The notes under the pieces: model-generated
The model's database searches: none
What the model saw: the letters and a program-made list of their open reading frames with translations, nothing else
What the model was told of the DNA's origin: nothing
Shown here: piece after piece, positions 1 to 9,657 of the stretch
Numbering within the stretch: position 1 is the first letter of the stretch
How the letters are laid out: each line of letters begins with the position of its first letter
Translations under genes and position numbers: made by a program
Assembly (NCBI RefSeq): GCF_019635515.1
Contig: NZ_JAHBZI010000001.1
Location: 1,550,001 to 1,614,000 of the forward strand
Source of the DNA: Sphingomonas sp.
GTDB lineage: Bacteria; Pseudomonadota; Alphaproteobacteria; Sphingomonadales; Sphingomonadaceae
DNA: 64,000 nt
Reading direction: 5' to 3'

Positions 1-1
1 G

Positions 2-1579
2 ATGCTGGTGACCTTGCTCGATGAGGAGCATGGCGCCGCCGCGGCCCCCGCGATCGGTGGCAGCGCCACCGCCCATGTCCGCTCGCTGATCGCCCTGCTG
101 CCTTCCGGGCTGGCGCTGATCGATCGCGACGGGCGCTTCGTCAACATGAACGACGCCTTCGTGAAGGCGACCCGCGTCAACGCCGCCGCGCCGCCGCTTT
201 ATCCCGGCGACCTCGTCGTCCGCGAGGACAAGGCCGCGCTCGCCGATGCCGTCCGCCGCTTCGCCGGCGGCGCCGCGCAATCCGCCGAGATGACGATCCG
301 CCTCCAGGACGCGCCCGAGGAGCCGGTCGCGATCACCATCGCCGGTGCGCGCGGGCTGGGCGACGCTGCGGTGCTGATCAGTCTCAAGGATTCGGGCGAG
401 GAGGGCAAGCTCAAGCGCCAGGTCGCGCAGGCGACCAAGATGCAGGCGGTCGGCCAGCTCGCCGGTGGCGTCGCCCATGATTTCAACAATATCCTCACCG
501 CGATCATCGGCCATTGCGACCTGATGCTGATGCGCCATTCGCCCGGCGACGGCGACTATGACGATATCCAGCAGATCCGCGCCAATTCGAACCGCGCCGC
601 CAGCCTGACCCGCCAGCTTCTTGCCTTCTCCCGTCAGCAGACACTGCGCCCGCAGGTTCTCCAACTCCCCGACGTCATCTCGGAGGTGTCGAACCTGCTC
701 AAGCGCCTGCTCGGCGAAACGGTCGTGCTGGACGTCAAGCATGGCCGCAATTTGGGGCCGGTCCGTGCCGATCCCGGTCAGCTCGAACAGGTCGTGGTCA
801 ATCTCGCGGTCAACGCCCGCGACGCGATGCTGTCGGCCAATCCCAGCGGCGGCACGCTGACGATCGAGACGATGGCGGTCCCCGCCGCACAGGTCCGCCA
901 GATGGACGACGATGTCCTGCCGGTGGGCGATTACACCGCGCTGCGTATCGCCGACACCGGCACCGGCATTCCGCACGATATCCTGCCCAAGATCTGGGAG
1001 CCGTTCTTCACCACCAAGGAAGTCGGCAAGGGCACCGGTCTCGGCCTTTCCACCGTCTATGGCATCATCAAGCAGTCGGGCGGCTTCATCTTCGCGGAAA
1101 ACCAGCCGAACAGCGGCGCCGAGTTCACCATCTATCTGCCGGTCCACGCCGCCGCCGAAGCCACCGTCGCGCCCAAGCTGCCGGCCGCCAGGGCCAAGCC
1201 CGCCGACACCTGGGGCACCGGCACGATCCTGGTCGTCGAGGACGAAGACATGGTCCGCGCCGTCGCCGAGCGGGCATTGGCGCGGCAGGGCTATACCGTC
1301 CTCACCGCCGAGAATGGCGAAGCCGCGCTAGAGTTGCTCGATACGATCGAGAAACCCGACCTGCTTGTCAGCGACGTGGTGATGCCGTTGATGGACGGGC
1401 CGACCATGGCCCGCCACATCCGCGCCAAATGGCCCGATCTGCCGATCCTGTTCATGTCGGGCTATGCCGAGGAACAGCTGCGCAGGTCGATCGACCTCGA
1501 CAATGTCGCCTTCCTGCCGAAACCCTTTTCGGTTCAGCAACTTGCTGAGGCCACCCGCGACGTTCTCGTAGCGAAATAA
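2..1579 (+). CDS. cckA: Hybrid sensor histidine kinase CckA (5' partial)
   Basis: The C-terminal 525 residues of a hybrid histidine kinase; the frame is open to the window edge, so the N-terminus with its membrane segments lies upstream and the ATG at base 2 is probably internal. Visible in order: a PAS-like region (about residues 25-130 of the fragment), an HisKA helix with the phospho-His in GGVAHDFNN (His159), an HATPase domain with DTGTGIP and GKGTGLGLS, then a receiver domain with EDED, phospho-acceptor Asp458 in VSDVVMP, and the LPKPF lysine. The HisKA/ATPase sequence closely matches alphaproteobacterial CckA, the cell-cycle kinase that phosphorylates CtrA and CpdR through ChpT. A single-domain response regulator follows 40 bases downstream. 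The CckA call rests on recalled similarity; another PAS-hybrid kinase is less likely. Confidence 0.88.
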   Translation: MLVTLLDEEHGAAAAPAIGGSATAHVRSLIALLPSGLALIDRDGRFVNMNDAFVKATRVNAAAPPLYPGDLVVREDKAALADAVRRFAGGAAQSAEMTIRLQDAPEEPVAITIAGARGLGDAAVLISLKDSGEEGKLKRQVAQATKMQAVGQLAGGVAHDFNNILTAIIGHCDLMLMRHSPGDGDYDDIQQIRANSNRAASLTRQLLAFSRQQTLRPQVLQLPDVISEVSNLLKRLLGETVVLDVKHGRNLGPVRADPGQLEQVVVNLAVNARDAMLSANPSGGTLTIETMAVPAAQVRQMDDDVLPVGDYTALRIADTGTGIPHDILPKIWEPFFTTKEVGKGTGLGLSTVYGIIKQSGGFIFAENQPNSGAEFTIYLPVHAAAEATVAPKLPAARAKPADTWGTGTILVVEDEDMVRAVAERALARQGYTVLTAENGEAALELLDTIEKPDLLVSDVVMPLMDGPTMARHIRAKWPDLPILFMSGYAEEQLRRSIDLDNVAFLPKPFSVQQLAEATRDVLVAK

Positions 1580-1619
1580 GCGCTTGGCGTAACGAATCTT
1601 ATCTGCAATTGGGCGAAAC

Positions 1620-1964
1620 ATGCCCGGCAAGAATATCCTCATCGTCGAGGACGAACCTCTGATCGCGATGATGCTCGAGGACTTCCTCGACGCTCTCGAC
1701 CATCGGGTCGCAGGCACCGCCGACACCGTCGCCGCCGCGCTCGATCTTGTTGGCGAATGCGACGCGGCGATCCTCGATGTGAATCTGCGCGGCGGCGAGA
1801 CCAGCTGGCCGATCGCCGACAAGCTCGCCGAAGCCGGCATCCCCTTCGTCATCGCCACCGGCGGAGGCGGGGACAGCATCGCCGAAGCGCATCGCCACCG
1901 CCCGGTGCTCTCCAAGCCGTTCACGATGGACGCGGTCGAGAAGGTGCTCAACGCGCTCGGCTAG
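1620..1964 (+). CDS. Single-domain response regulator, FAT GUY-like
   Basis: A stand-alone receiver domain of 114 residues with no output domain. The acidic pocket (Glu10, Asp11), phospho-acceptor Asp53 in AILDVNLRG, Thr80 and Lys99 (LSKPF) are all present, so it should be phosphorylatable. The segment PFVIATGGGG (residues 75-84) closely resembles the PFxFATGGY signature that I recall for the FAT GUY regulators of sphingomonads, which act in the general stress response phosphorelay. It follows cckA by 40 bases on the same strand and may be co-transcribed. It does not look like CpdR. Its cognate kinase cannot be told from sequence. Confidence 0.88.
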   Translation: MPGKNILIVEDEPLIAMMLEDFLDALDHRVAGTADTVAAALDLVGECDAAILDVNLRGGETSWPIADKLAEAGIPFVIATGGGGDSIAEAHRHRPVLSKPFTMDAVEKVLNALG

Positions 1965-1968
1965 CGCG

Positions 1969-2682
1969 CTATTGCCACTGCGCCAGCAGGTCCTTCAGCG
2001 TCTGATTCTGCGGGTCCAGCTTCACCGCGGCTTCCAGCGTCGCTCGTCCGCCCGCCTTGTTGCCGGTCAGCGTCTGGGCGATCGCCTTGCCGCCCATCAT
2101 GCTCGCTCGCGCCTTGGGGCTGATATCGGTGTCGCCGCTCAGATAGGTATCGGCGAAGGAGATGATCGGCGCGTAATTTTTCTGCTGCATCAGCGTCGCG
2201 ACGTATTCGCTCGACAGATCATGATCGCCGGGTGCGATCAATAGCCCCTTGGTATAGGCGGCCAGCGCCTTGTCGAAATTCTGGCTCTCGTAATTCAGCC
2301 AGCCGACCGCATAGGCGAGCGCATTAAGATCGAGCAGCTTGAAGGTGAATTTGGTGCCCGCCGGATATCCGGGAACTGTTTTGCCCGCTCCAGTCAGCTC
2401 GGTGAAGCGCAGATATTGGAGATAGTCGAACACCGCTACTTCCGCGCCGCACCGCGCCGGCTGCGGCATCGTTGCGGGGATGGCAGCAAAATACGCCTCG
2501 AGCTTGGGCAGGTATTTCCGCGCACCGGCGATATCCCGCGCCTTCATCAGTTCAAAGGCAGCCTTGAGATCCGGTTCGAAGGCAGCGGTGCGCGCCTCGA
2601 GCGTGGTACAGGCATCGGCGGCATGGGCAGCGGGCGCCGCCAGCAGCATGGCTGCAACCAAAGTGAATAGGCGCATCTTCAA
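1969..2682 (-). CDS. Periplasmic TPR-like protein
   Basis: A protein of 237 residues with a clear Sec signal peptide (hydrophobic stretch, then APAAHAADA, cleavage near residue 22). The C-terminal half has TPR character: the pair around WLNYESQNFDKALAAYTKG and the last helices ending AAVKLDPQNQTLKDLL. It is probably a soluble periplasmic scaffold. Its end converges with the response regulator, with 4 bases between them. The MOSC gene lies 6 bases upstream on the same strand, so the two probably form one transcript. No enzymatic motif is visible and the specific role is unknown. Confidence 0.7.
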   Translation of the reverse strand: MKMRLFTLVAAMLLAAPAAHAADACTTLEARTAAFEPDLKAAFELMKARDIAGARKYLPKLEAYFAAIPATMPQPARCGAEVAVFDYLQYLRFTELTGAGKTVPGYPAGTKFTFKLLDLNALAYAVGWLNYESQNFDKALAAYTKGLLIAPGDHDLSSEYVATLMQQKNYAPIISFADTYLSGDTDISPKARASMMGGKAIAQTLTGNKAGGRATLEAAVKLDPQNQTLKDLLAQWQ

Positions 2683-2688
2683 TCCCCC

Positions 2689-3399
2689 CTAATCGATCAA
2701 GCGTACCACATCCCCGATCCGCACAAATCCCTTCTTCGCCGGCGCGGCATAGGTGCCGTAATTATTGCCGAACTGCTGGGCGACCGTCCGCAGCACCTTG
2801 GGCTCGCGCACTGCCGTATCCGGATGGATCGTCACCATCGCGCAGCGCTGGATTCCCTCGGTTATCAGTAGCTCCGCACCATCCTCGCCGAACGCGATCC
2901 GCTTGCCCGCCCATTCCATCTGCGAATGATCGCTCTCGATGACGATATTCGCGCGGAACCGTCGCATATCCAGCGCCGAACCATGCGCGGTCTCGACCCA
3001 GTGATGCGCGGCGGTGGTCACCACCGATACCGGCATCGAATCGAAGCAACCGATCGCCAGCTGGATCAGCCCGATCGGCGCACCCGCCGCCGCCGCCAGC
3101 CGCTCCAGCAATTCGGGATCGTCGACAGTGCCGTGCCAGCCATCGGGCGCGGTGACTTCGACCTTCGCCGTCTTCGGCGCCTGCGGATCGGCAAAGCGCG
3201 CCGCATGCAGCACCATTTCCGACACGTCCCGCCCGGTCAGCCATGGAAAGCGCGAGCCGCTGTCGCGGAAGAAGAACGCATATTGCCGGTCGCCCTCCAC
3301 GCCCTGCCAATCGATCTCGGCAGTCTCCAGCGGCTCGCCGGCCATCGACTTGACCGGAAAGCGGTTGAGCGCAGCGACCGTGCCAATGATTTCCCCCAT
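2689..3399 (-). CDS. MOSC domain-containing protein
   Basis: A protein of 236 residues with an N-terminal MOSC beta-barrel (RFPVKSMAGEPLETAEID, then GDRQYAFF) and a C-terminal MOSC domain holding the conserved cysteine in GIQRCAMVTIHPDT. The family is related to the C-terminal part of molybdenum cofactor sulfurase and to YcbX/mARC-type proteins, and is thought to bind molybdenum cofactor or carry sulfur. The N-reductive partner domains (2Fe-2S) are absent. It is divergent from recA and starts about 60 bases from the recA LexA site. The substrate is unknown. Confidence 0.85.
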   Translation of the reverse strand: MGEIIGTVAALNRFPVKSMAGEPLETAEIDWQGVEGDRQYAFFFRDSGSRFPWLTGRDVSEMVLHAARFADPQAPKTAKVEVTAPDGWHGTVDDPELLERLAAAAGAPIGLIQLAIGCFDSMPVSVVTTAAHHWVETAHGSALDMRRFRANIVIESDHSQMEWAGKRIAFGEDGAELLITEGIQRCAMVTIHPDTAVREPKVLRTVAQQFGNNYGTYAAPAKKGFVRIGDVVRLID

Positions 3400-3459
3400 G
3401 GCCGCTGGCTAGCGTGGGGGATGGGGAGGGGCAATTGCACGCTCGCGAAATTATTTTTT

Positions 3460-3485
3460 GTTCCGCTCTTGTTCTATGAGAACAA
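3460..3485 (+). promoter_or_regulatory. LexA (SOS) operator of recA
   Basis: The alphaproteobacterial LexA site GTTC-N7-GTTC is present exactly at 3460-3474. The second GTTC is also the left half of a 6-base inverted repeat, TTGTTC-TATGA-GAACAA (3469-3485). The site lies 78 bases before the recA ATG, the usual place for the SOS operator. It is nearer to recA regulation than to the divergent MOSC gene, though it lies between both. Confidence 0.85.
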
Positions 3486-3551
3486 ACACGATACGAAGCC
3501 GTCAACAGCAACGATTACGGTAGACATCTTCAAGTGGCGAGGGCATCGAAA

Positions 3552-4637
3552 ATGGCAGCATCCCTGAAGGTCATCGACAATAATATGGCTCCCAGCACCG
3601 AAAAGCAGAAGGCGCTTGAAGCCGCCCTCGCTCAGATCGATCGCGCGTTCGGCAAGGGCAGCGCGATGCGTCTCGGCTCGAAGGAGGCGATGCAGGTCGA
3701 GGCTATCTCGACCGGGTCGCTCGGCCTCGACATCGCCCTTGGCGTCGGCGGCCTGCCGCGCGGCCGCGTCATCGAGATTTACGGCCCCGAAAGCTCGGGC
3801 AAGACCACGCTGGCGCTGCACACCATTGCCGAAGCGCAGAAGACCGGCGGCGTCGCCGCCTTCGTCGATGCCGAGCATGCGCTCGATCCGGTCTATGCCA
3901 AGAAGCTTGGCGTCAACATCGATGAGCTGATCGTCTCGCAGCCTGATACCGGCGAGCAGGCGCTTGAAATCGTCGATACGCTGGTTCGCTCCAACGCCAT
4001 CGACGTGCTGGTGGTCGATTCGGTCGCCGCGCTGGTGCCGCGCGCTGAAATCGAAGGCGAGATGGGCGACAGCCATGTCGGTCTTCAGGCCCGCCTGATG
4101 TCGCAGAGCCTGCGCAAGCTCACCGGCTCGATCGCCCGCTCGCGCTGCATGGTGATCTTCATCAATCAGCTGCGCATGAAGATCGGCGTGATGTACGGCA
4201 ATCCCGAGACCACGACCGGCGGCAATGCGCTCAAATTCTACGCTTCGGTCCGTCTCGACATCCGCCGCACCGGCCAGATCAAGGATCGCGACGATATCAT
4301 CGGCAACACCACCCGCGTGAAGGTCGTCAAGAACAAGGTTGCGCCGCCGTTCAAGCAGGTCGAGTTCGACATCATGTATGGCGAAGGCGTCTCGAAGATC
4401 GGCGAGATCCTCGATCTTGGCGTCAAGGCCGGGCTGGTCGAGAAATCGGGCGCATGGTTCAGCTATGATAGCGTCCGCATCGGCCAGGGCCGCGAGAACT
4501 CCAAGACCTTCCTCAAGGAAAATCCGGAGATCTGCGCCCGCCTCGAAAAGGCCATCCGCACGCGCACCGAAAAGGTCGCCGAGGAGATGATGACCGGCCC
4601 CGAACCCGATGCCGAGGGCAGCGAGGACGATCTCTGA
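3552..4637 (+). CDS. recA: Recombinase RecA
   Basis: Catalyses ATP-dependent strand exchange in homologous recombination and, as a filament on single-stranded DNA, stimulates LexA self-cleavage. Walker A is GPESSGKT (residues 78-85); [21 protein letters not shown] and the loop-2 region around [24 protein letters not shown] are intact, and the tail is acidic (GSEDDL). Length is 361 residues from the ATG at 3552, chosen because GAGGG sits 8 bases upstream; an in-frame GTG at 3534 would add six residues. The gene has its own SOS operator and a hairpin terminator about 150 bases downstream. Confidence 0.98.
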   Translation: MAASLKVIDNNMAPSTEKQKALEAALAQIDRAFGKGSAMRLGSKEAMQVEAISTGSLGLDIALGVGGLPRGRVIEIYGPESSGKTTLALHTIAEAQKTGGVAAFVDAEHALDPVYAKKLGVNIDELIVSQPDTGEQALEIVDTLVRSNAIDVLVVDSVAALVPRAEIEGEMGDSHVGLQARLMSQSLRKLTGSIARSRCMVIFINQLRMKIGVMYGNPETTTGGNALKFYASVRLDIRRTGQIKDRDDIIGNTTRVKVVKNKVAPPFKQVEFDIMYGEGVSKIGEILDLGVKAGLVEKSGAWFSYDSVRIGQGRENSKTFLKENPEICARLEKAIRTRTEKVAEEMMTGPEPDAEGSEDDL

Positions 4638-4786
4638 GGTTCAATGAACAAGGCCGCGACGGTGCTTGCCCGCACCGGACCAGCGGTCACGGGGTGGCCG
4701 GTTTGGCTGGAGGTGAAATGCCCTTGGGCGTTTCTCGATCGTGCGAGGCATGATCGACCCGGCGGAAACGGCCAATTTCCCATCGG

Positions 4787-4818
4787 AGACCCGGCGCATT
4801 GCCCTGCGTCGGGTCTTT
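4787..4818 (+). terminator. Probable recA terminator
   Basis: A 12-base stem with one mismatch (AGACCCGGCGCA at 4787-4798 pairing with TGCGTCGGGTCT at 4805-4816) and a 6-base loop, followed by a short T-rich tail (TTTCCGTTTG). It stands about 150 bases after the recA stop. The intervening 4638-4786 holds no convincing gene. Confidence 0.55.
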
Positions 4819-4888
4819 CCGTTTGTGTCGCGGCTGCGCAGCTTTGTGTCACGAAACGCGGGAAAAGTGTGAAGCCAAGCGCGGATCG

Positions 4889-5722
4889 TCACGGTTTCGG
4901 CGGGCCGGCGGCCAGATGCTGATGGTAGAGCCGCAATCCGCGAAACAGCGCGCCGGGCACGGTGGTGACATGGGTGTCGTCGGGAAAGCGCGCGAATTGC
5001 CATGCCGGCGCCAGCTGCGGAGCCATGCTCTCGAGACGTTCCATCTGCGCGAGGTAGGCCGGCATGTCCGCCGCCATCGATACGAACACGAACGGCGCCT
5101 TGGCGTCGCTGCTGCCCTTGGCGCGGCTAGCGATCCGGCCCATGATCTCGTTGTCCGCCCAGGGCAGAGTCGGGCTGATCGCGATATAGCCGTCGAACGC
5201 CGGCAGCCGCCGGTGCCAGGCATCGAGCGCGAACAGCCCGGCTAGTGAATGCCCGATCAGTACGGCGCGCCCGTCAGTCCTGAAGTCCATATTGATCCGC
5301 GGCACGATCCCGCCGGCCAGAAGCGCGGCAAAGCGATCCGCCTGGCCCGATGCGCCCTCGGCGTCGCTGGCCGCGCGCACAGGTGTGAAGTCGCGCCGCC
5401 GCGCCGCCGGATTGACGCTGTCGATTCCCACCACGATCATTCCCGGCGCGCCCTCGAAGACGCTGAGGAACCGCGCCGCCGCCACCGCGCCGGGGAACAG
5501 CCCGCGGCCATCCAGCACATAGGCGACGGGATAGCGGGTGGCGCCGGACCGCTCGTATCCCGGCGGCACGCTTATCCACACCGCGCGGCGTTCGCCCTGA
5601 CCGGGTATCTCGATCGTGAGCGCGCTTTCCGTGCCGATCAGATGGTCCTGGGCGTGGGCGGCTCCGGGAATGCAGGCAAGGCAGGCTAGGGGAAGCAGCG
5701 GCCGGTGCCAGCCCTTGATCAT
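4889..5722 (-). CDS. Secreted alpha/beta-hydrolase esterase (esterase D / IroE-like fold)
   Basis: A protein of 277 residues with a signal peptide ending GAAHAQD. Features of the S-formylglutathione hydrolase / IroE-type fold: YPVAYVLDG near the N-terminus, the nucleophile elbow GHSLAG, and a C-terminal histidine in DDTHVTTVP. Such proteins hydrolyse esters of small molecules; siderophore esters are one possibility but nothing nearby supports it. The start at 5722 is preferred to the longer frame because AGGAG lies 6 bases upstream and the signal peptide then begins at residue 1. It is convergent with recA and divergent from the glutathione transferase gene. Confidence 0.75.
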   Translation of the reverse strand: MIKGWHRPLLPLACLACIPGAAHAQDHLIGTESALTIEIPGQGERRAVWISVPPGYERSGATRYPVAYVLDGRGLFPGAVAAARFLSVFEGAPGMIVVGIDSVNPAARRRDFTPVRAASDAEGASGQADRFAALLAGGIVPRINMDFRTDGRAVLIGHSLAGLFALDAWHRRLPAFDGYIAISPTLPWADNEIMGRIASRAKGSSDAKAPFVFVSMAADMPAYLAQMERLESMAPQLAPAWQFARFPDDTHVTTVPGALFRGLRLYHQHLAAGPPKP

Positions 5723-5876
5723 GTCATGCTCCTGTCCTGCCGATGGTGCCGCGACGCGCGCAACTTCGCGCACTCGGGCAGGCTTGGCAACGGTGGCGGG
5801 ATCGGCGAAACCACATGGGGATCGCGTCTCGTCACCCGGCGCGACGACGTCCGCCTCGCCGCATCAAGGAACGCGC

Positions 5877-6500
5877 ATGATCCTCGTCCATCATCTCGAA
5901 AACAGCCGTTCGCAGCGCATCCTGTGGCTGCTCGAGGAACTCGGCCTCCCCTATGAAGTGAAGCGCTATGAGCGGAACAAGCAGACGATGCTCGCTCCGC
6001 CCGAGCTCAAAAAGGTCCATCCGCTCGGCAAGTCACCGGTCATCGAACATGATGGCCGCGTCATCGCCGAGACCGGCGCGATCATCGAATATATCGTCGA
6101 GCTCGCCGATGGCCGCCTCGGCGCCCCCGCGCACCGCGAGGATGCCCTGCGCTACCGCCACTTCCTCCATTATGCCGAGGGTTCGCTGATGCCGCCCTTG
6201 CTCCTCAAGCTGGTGCTCGCTCGCGTGCCCCTGTTCGGCAAGACCGCGCAGCGGAAGATCAAGCCGATGATCGACGTCCATCTCGACTATGTCGAGAGCG
6301 AACTCGCCAGGCGGCCCTGGTTCGCCGGGCAGGAGATGACCGCGGCCGACATCATGATGAGCTTCCCGCTCGAAGCGGCGGTCGCCCGCGCCGGCGCCAC
6401 CGAAGGCCGCCCGCACATCGCCGCCTGGCTGGAGGAGATCCATGCCCGGCCCGCCTATCGCAAGGCGCTCGAAGTCGGCGGGCCCTATGCCTATGCGTGA
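5877..6500 (+). CDS. Glutathione S-transferase family protein
   Basis: A protein of 207 residues. The N-terminal thioredoxin-fold domain begins ILVHHLENSRSQRILWLLEEL, with the active-site Ser region, the cis-Pro (KSPVI) and GAIIEYI for the glutathione gamma-Glu site. The helical C-terminal domain contains ELARRPWFAGQEMTAADIMMSFPLE, the usual GST folding motif. It likely conjugates or reduces electrophiles with glutathione in the cytoplasm. The start is set by AAGGA 6 bases before the ATG; the longer upstream frame is antisense to the esterase and was rejected. Divergent from the esterase; substrate unknown. Confidence 0.9.
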   Translation: MILVHHLENSRSQRILWLLEELGLPYEVKRYERNKQTMLAPPELKKVHPLGKSPVIEHDGRVIAETGAIIEYIVELADGRLGAPAHREDALRYRHFLHYAEGSLMPPLLLKLVLARVPLFGKTAQRKIKPMIDVHLDYVESELARRPWFAGQEMTAADIMMSFPLEAAVARAGATEGRPHIAAWLEEIHARPAYRKALEVGGPYAYA

Positions 6501-6640
6501 GGTGCGCTAGACCAGCGCGAACCCTGTCGCGATGGTGAGCAGCCCGGCACCATGTCGCGATCGTCCCGCGGCGGCGCGCGCGGCGCCGCCGAAAGCCCGA
6601 CCGCGATAAGGGCCGTCGGGGCTCCTGTCGCGGCCTCGCC

Positions 6641-7966
6641 TCAACCCTTCGGTCCGTCCTGGAAACTGGTGGCGTCGGCGGTCACCGGCGGCTGCATCCC
6701 CGCAACCGTTGCTTCCGCGGCTTCCGGCGGATCGAGCTGCCCCTCCCAGCGCGCCACAACCACGCTGGCGACGGCGTTGCCGATCACGTTGGTGGCGGTG
6801 CGGCCCATGTCGAGGAAGTGATCGACGGCGAGGATCAGCAGGATGCCCGCCTCGGGAATGTTGAAATGGGCGAGCGTGCCGGTGATCACCACCAGGCTGG
6901 CCCGCGGCACGCCGGCAATGCCCTTGCTGGTGATCATCAGGATCAGCAGCATCTGGATCATCGTCGGCCAGTCGAGATGGATGCCATAGGCCTGCGCGAT
7001 GAAGATCGACGCGAAGGTCATGTACATCATCGAGCCGTCGAGATTGAACGAATAGCCCAAGGGGAGCACGAAGCTGGCGATCTTGGGCGGCACGCCGAAG
7101 CGGTCGAGCGCGTCGAGCGTGCGCGGATAGGCCGCTTCGGAGGATGCGGTCGAGAAACCGAGCAGGATCGGATCGCGCAGATAGCGGATCAGCGTGCCGG
7201 TGCGGCGGCCGATGAACAGGAAGCAGGCGCCGAGCAGCACCGTCCACAGCACCGCGAGGCCGATATAGAAGCTGCCCATGAAGAAGGCGAGGTCGCCGAT
7301 CACGCCCAGCCCCTTGGTCGCCAGCGTCCGCGCCACCGCGCAGAACACCGCCACCGGGGCGAACAGCATCACATAGCCGGTCACTGTCAGCATCACCGCC
7401 ACCAGCGATTCGAGCCCGCGCACCAGCGGCGCACCCTTCTCGCCGACCGCCGCCAGGCCGACGCCGAAGAACAGCGAGAAGATGACGAGCTGGAGGATGT
7501 CGTTTGTCGCCATCGCGTCGATCGCGCTGGTCGGGACGATGTGGATGAAGAATTTGGCGACATCGAAGCTCGAACGGTCGACGCCGCTGCCCGCCGCCGC
7601 GTCCGGCAGCGGCAGGTTGAGGCCGGTGCCGGGGTGCAGGACGTTGACGAGGATCAGGCCCAGCGTCAGCGAGACGAGGCTGGCGCAGACGAACCACAGG
7701 AACGCCTTCAATCCCACGCGCCCGATCGCGCTGCCGCCGCCCATATGGGCGATGCCGACGACGAGGGTGGAGACCACCAGCGGCGCGATGATCATCTTGA
7801 TCAGATGCAGGAACATCTGGGTGGGAATGTCGAGATAGCCGGCGATCGCCGCCAGCCGCGCGGTCCCGGCTTCGCCCATCGGCGCGTAGTAGGTGTTGAG
7901 CCCCCAGCCGAGCAGTCCGCCGAGCAGCAGCCCGGCAATGATCCACCATGTCAGTCGCTTACCCAC
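6641..7966 (-). CDS. Dicarboxylate/amino acid:cation symporter (DAACS family)
   Basis: An inner-membrane sodium- or proton-coupled transporter of 441 residues, similar to GltP/DctA. It has about eight hydrophobic segments, the serine-rich re-entrant hairpin (STASSEAAYP) and the NLDGSMMY substrate/cation motif in transmembrane segment 7 as in GltPh-type proteins. Start is GTG at 7966 with AGGGGG 7 bases upstream; no in-frame ATG fits better. It likely imports C4-dicarboxylates, glutamate or aspartate; specificity cannot be assigned. It stands alone, and 6501-6640 between it and the GST gene holds only a GC-rich hairpin without a T-run. Confidence 0.9.
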   Translation of the reverse strand: MGKRLTWWIIAGLLLGGLLGWGLNTYYAPMGEAGTARLAAIAGYLDIPTQMFLHLIKMIIAPLVVSTLVVGIAHMGGGSAIGRVGLKAFLWFVCASLVSLTLGLILVNVLHPGTGLNLPLPDAAAGSGVDRSSFDVAKFFIHIVPTSAIDAMATNDILQLVIFSLFFGVGLAAVGEKGAPLVRGLESLVAVMLTVTGYVMLFAPVAVFCAVARTLATKGLGVIGDLAFFMGSFYIGLAVLWTVLLGACFLFIGRRTGTLIRYLRDPILLGFSTASSEAAYPRTLDALDRFGVPPKIASFVLPLGYSFNLDGSMMYMTFASIFIAQAYGIHLDWPTMIQMLLILMITSKGIAGVPRASLVVITGTLAHFNIPEAGILLILAVDHFLDMGRTATNVIGNAVASVVVARWEGQLDPPEAAEATVAGMQPPVTADATSFQDGPKG

Positions 7967-8031
7967 GCATCCCCCTTGGGCTCCCGGCCCTGATTTGATT
8001 GCCGCCTAGGAAGGGGATTGCGCGCGCCGGG

Positions 8032-9657
8032 TCAAGCGCCGTTTGGCAGTCGCCCGCCGCGCCAGCCGCTGTGCGCCGTCGCCAGATCGCGCGCGGCGGC
8101 GACCTTCGCGCCCAGCTTGCCCTGCGCCTGCCCGCGGATCGCCAGCGCGACCGGGTCGAGCGGGCGGCGCTTGAGCGAGGCGTCCGCCGCCGCCAGCGCG
8201 CCCGCCGCATCGCCCTTGGCCAGCAAGGCCGCCGCCACGTCGCGCCGCACCGGGTACCACCAGATCGGCGGATCGGAGGCGTCGGAAAAGGGCTTGGCCT
8301 CCTCGACCGCCGCCGCCGCCGCGAAGAGTTCGGCCGCCTTGGCATGCTTGCCCTGCAGCATCGCGATGCGCCCTTCGAGCACGCCGCGGGCAATCGCCGA
8401 CAGGCTCGCATAGCGGCCGTTCTTGTCGCCCTCCATCTTTTTGGGGATCGCCAGCCCCTCGCGGCGAATCGCCGCCACGTCGCCCTTGCGGGCAAAGGCT
8501 TCACCGCGCGCATAATGCCACAGCGCCCGCGCCAGTGAGCGGTCCCTGGCCGGCTCGGCGATCGCCAGCATCTCCCCGGCGGGAGCGAAGCGCGCCACCG
8601 CCATATAGGCCTCGCCGAGCACGATCTGGGTGAATGGCGGCAGCTCCTTCGCCCGCTCCGCCATCGCGATCATCGGCCGCGCCAGCTTGAGCCCAACCTC
8701 GGCATCGCCAGCCATCAGCGCGCCGCCCAGCCCGAAATGCACATTATGTCCGTGATAGAGCAGCTTCCACTCGGCATCCTCGCCGCTGAGCTTCTCGATC
8801 CTGGTGTCCGTCACCAGCCCGATCTCGGCGGCACGGAAGTTCACGGTCGCGGCGTCGCCATAGCGCCCGATCCAATAGTAAGTGTGCGAGGGCATGTGGA
8901 CGAGATGGCTCGCTGCGGGCGCGACCACGCCCAGCCGGTCGGCGAATTTCTCGGCGCGCGCCGGGAAGCCCGATCCCTCGGTGGCGTGGATATAGAAATG
9001 GATCGCCGGCGCGTAATCGGGATTGCGGCCCAGCACCGTCTCCAGCAGCTCCACCGGGCGCTTGAGGCTGGTCTCGTTCCAGTCATCCGCCGCGATCATC
9101 GCCGCGTCGGCCGCCAGCGTCGCCAGCGCATCGTCGCCGGGCGCCAGCCGCGCCATCTTGTCCATCGCATCGGCGAAGTCGCGATTGCCCGTCGCGCCGA
9201 CATAGCGCAGCTTGAGCGCGCCGATCAGGTTGCGCTCGCGCACCGGCGCGTTGGCGGCAAGCTTCTCGGCGTCTTCCACCATCGCCGCCAGCGTCTTGGC
9301 CTCGTCGGGCTTGATCCCGTAATTGATCGTCGGGCCCGAAGACCATGCCTCGCCCCAGGCGCACATCGCGCATTCGGGATCGAGCCGCCGCGCTTCCTGG
9401 AAAGCGCGGATCGCCGCCTTGTGGGCGAATGCGTGCGCCAGCTGCATGCCATTGTCGAAGAACGCCTGCGCTTCGGCGCTTCTGGTGGTGATCCTGAACC
9501 CGCCCGGGCCAAAGCCCTTGAGCAGTTCGGTCGCGCCTTCCGCCGCCGAGAAATCGCCGCCGCACCAGCGCCCTGCCGGCGCCACCGCCGAATAGGGTAC
9601 CGGCGCCGCCGTGCTTCCCATCAACAATGCCATCGGAGCCAGCATCAACCGTCGCAT
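8032..9657 (-). CDS. Large secreted tetratricopeptide repeat protein
   Basis: A protein of 541 residues with a signal peptide (MRRLMLAPMALLMGSTAAPVP). TPR-type helices occur in the first third (AHAFAHKAAIRAFQEARRLDPE) and near the C-terminus (KGDAAGALAAADASLKRRPLDP). A CxxC pair (ECAMCAWGEAW) and GPTINYG recall a bacterial TPR family of unknown function common in environmental Proteobacteria. A start at 9657 is preferred to the longer frame because of the GGGGGGA ribosome site and the signal peptide. It is divergent from the M24 peptidase. No enzymatic function can be stated. Confidence 0.8.
   Translation of the reverse strand: MRRLMLAPMALLMGSTAAPVPYSAVAPAGRWCGGDFSAAEGATELLKGFGPGGFRITTRSAEAQAFFDNGMQLAHAFAHKAAIRAFQEARRLDPECAMCAWGEAWSSGPTINYGIKPDEAKTLAAMVEDAEKLAANAPVRERNLIGALKLRYVGATGNRDFADAMDKMARLAPGDDALATLAADAAMIAADDWNETSLKRPVELLETVLGRNPDYAPAIHFYIHATEGSGFPARAEKFADRLGVVAPAASHLVHMPSHTYYWIGRYGDAATVNFRAAEIGLVTDTRIEKLSGEDAEWKLLYHGHNVHFGLGGALMAGDAEVGLKLARPMIAMAERAKELPPFTQIVLGEAYMAVARFAPAGEMLAIAEPARDRSLARALWHYARGEAFARKGDVAAIRREGLAIPKKMEGDKNGRYASLSAIARGVLEGRIAMLQGKHAKAAELFAAAAAVEEAKPFSDASDPPIWWYPVRRDVAAALLAKGDAAGALAAADASLKRRPLDPVALAIRGQAQGKLGAKVAAARDLATAHSGWRGGRLPNGA

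Noticed and set aside
4644..4922. Small open frames after recA
   Set aside because: No ribosome site or domain; the region contains the probable recA terminator and the 3' side of the esterase gene.
6570..6590. GC-rich hairpin after the GST gene
   Set aside because: An 8-base stem (GGCGGCGC with GCGCCGCC) but no T-run on either strand, and such GC stems are frequent by chance at this base composition.
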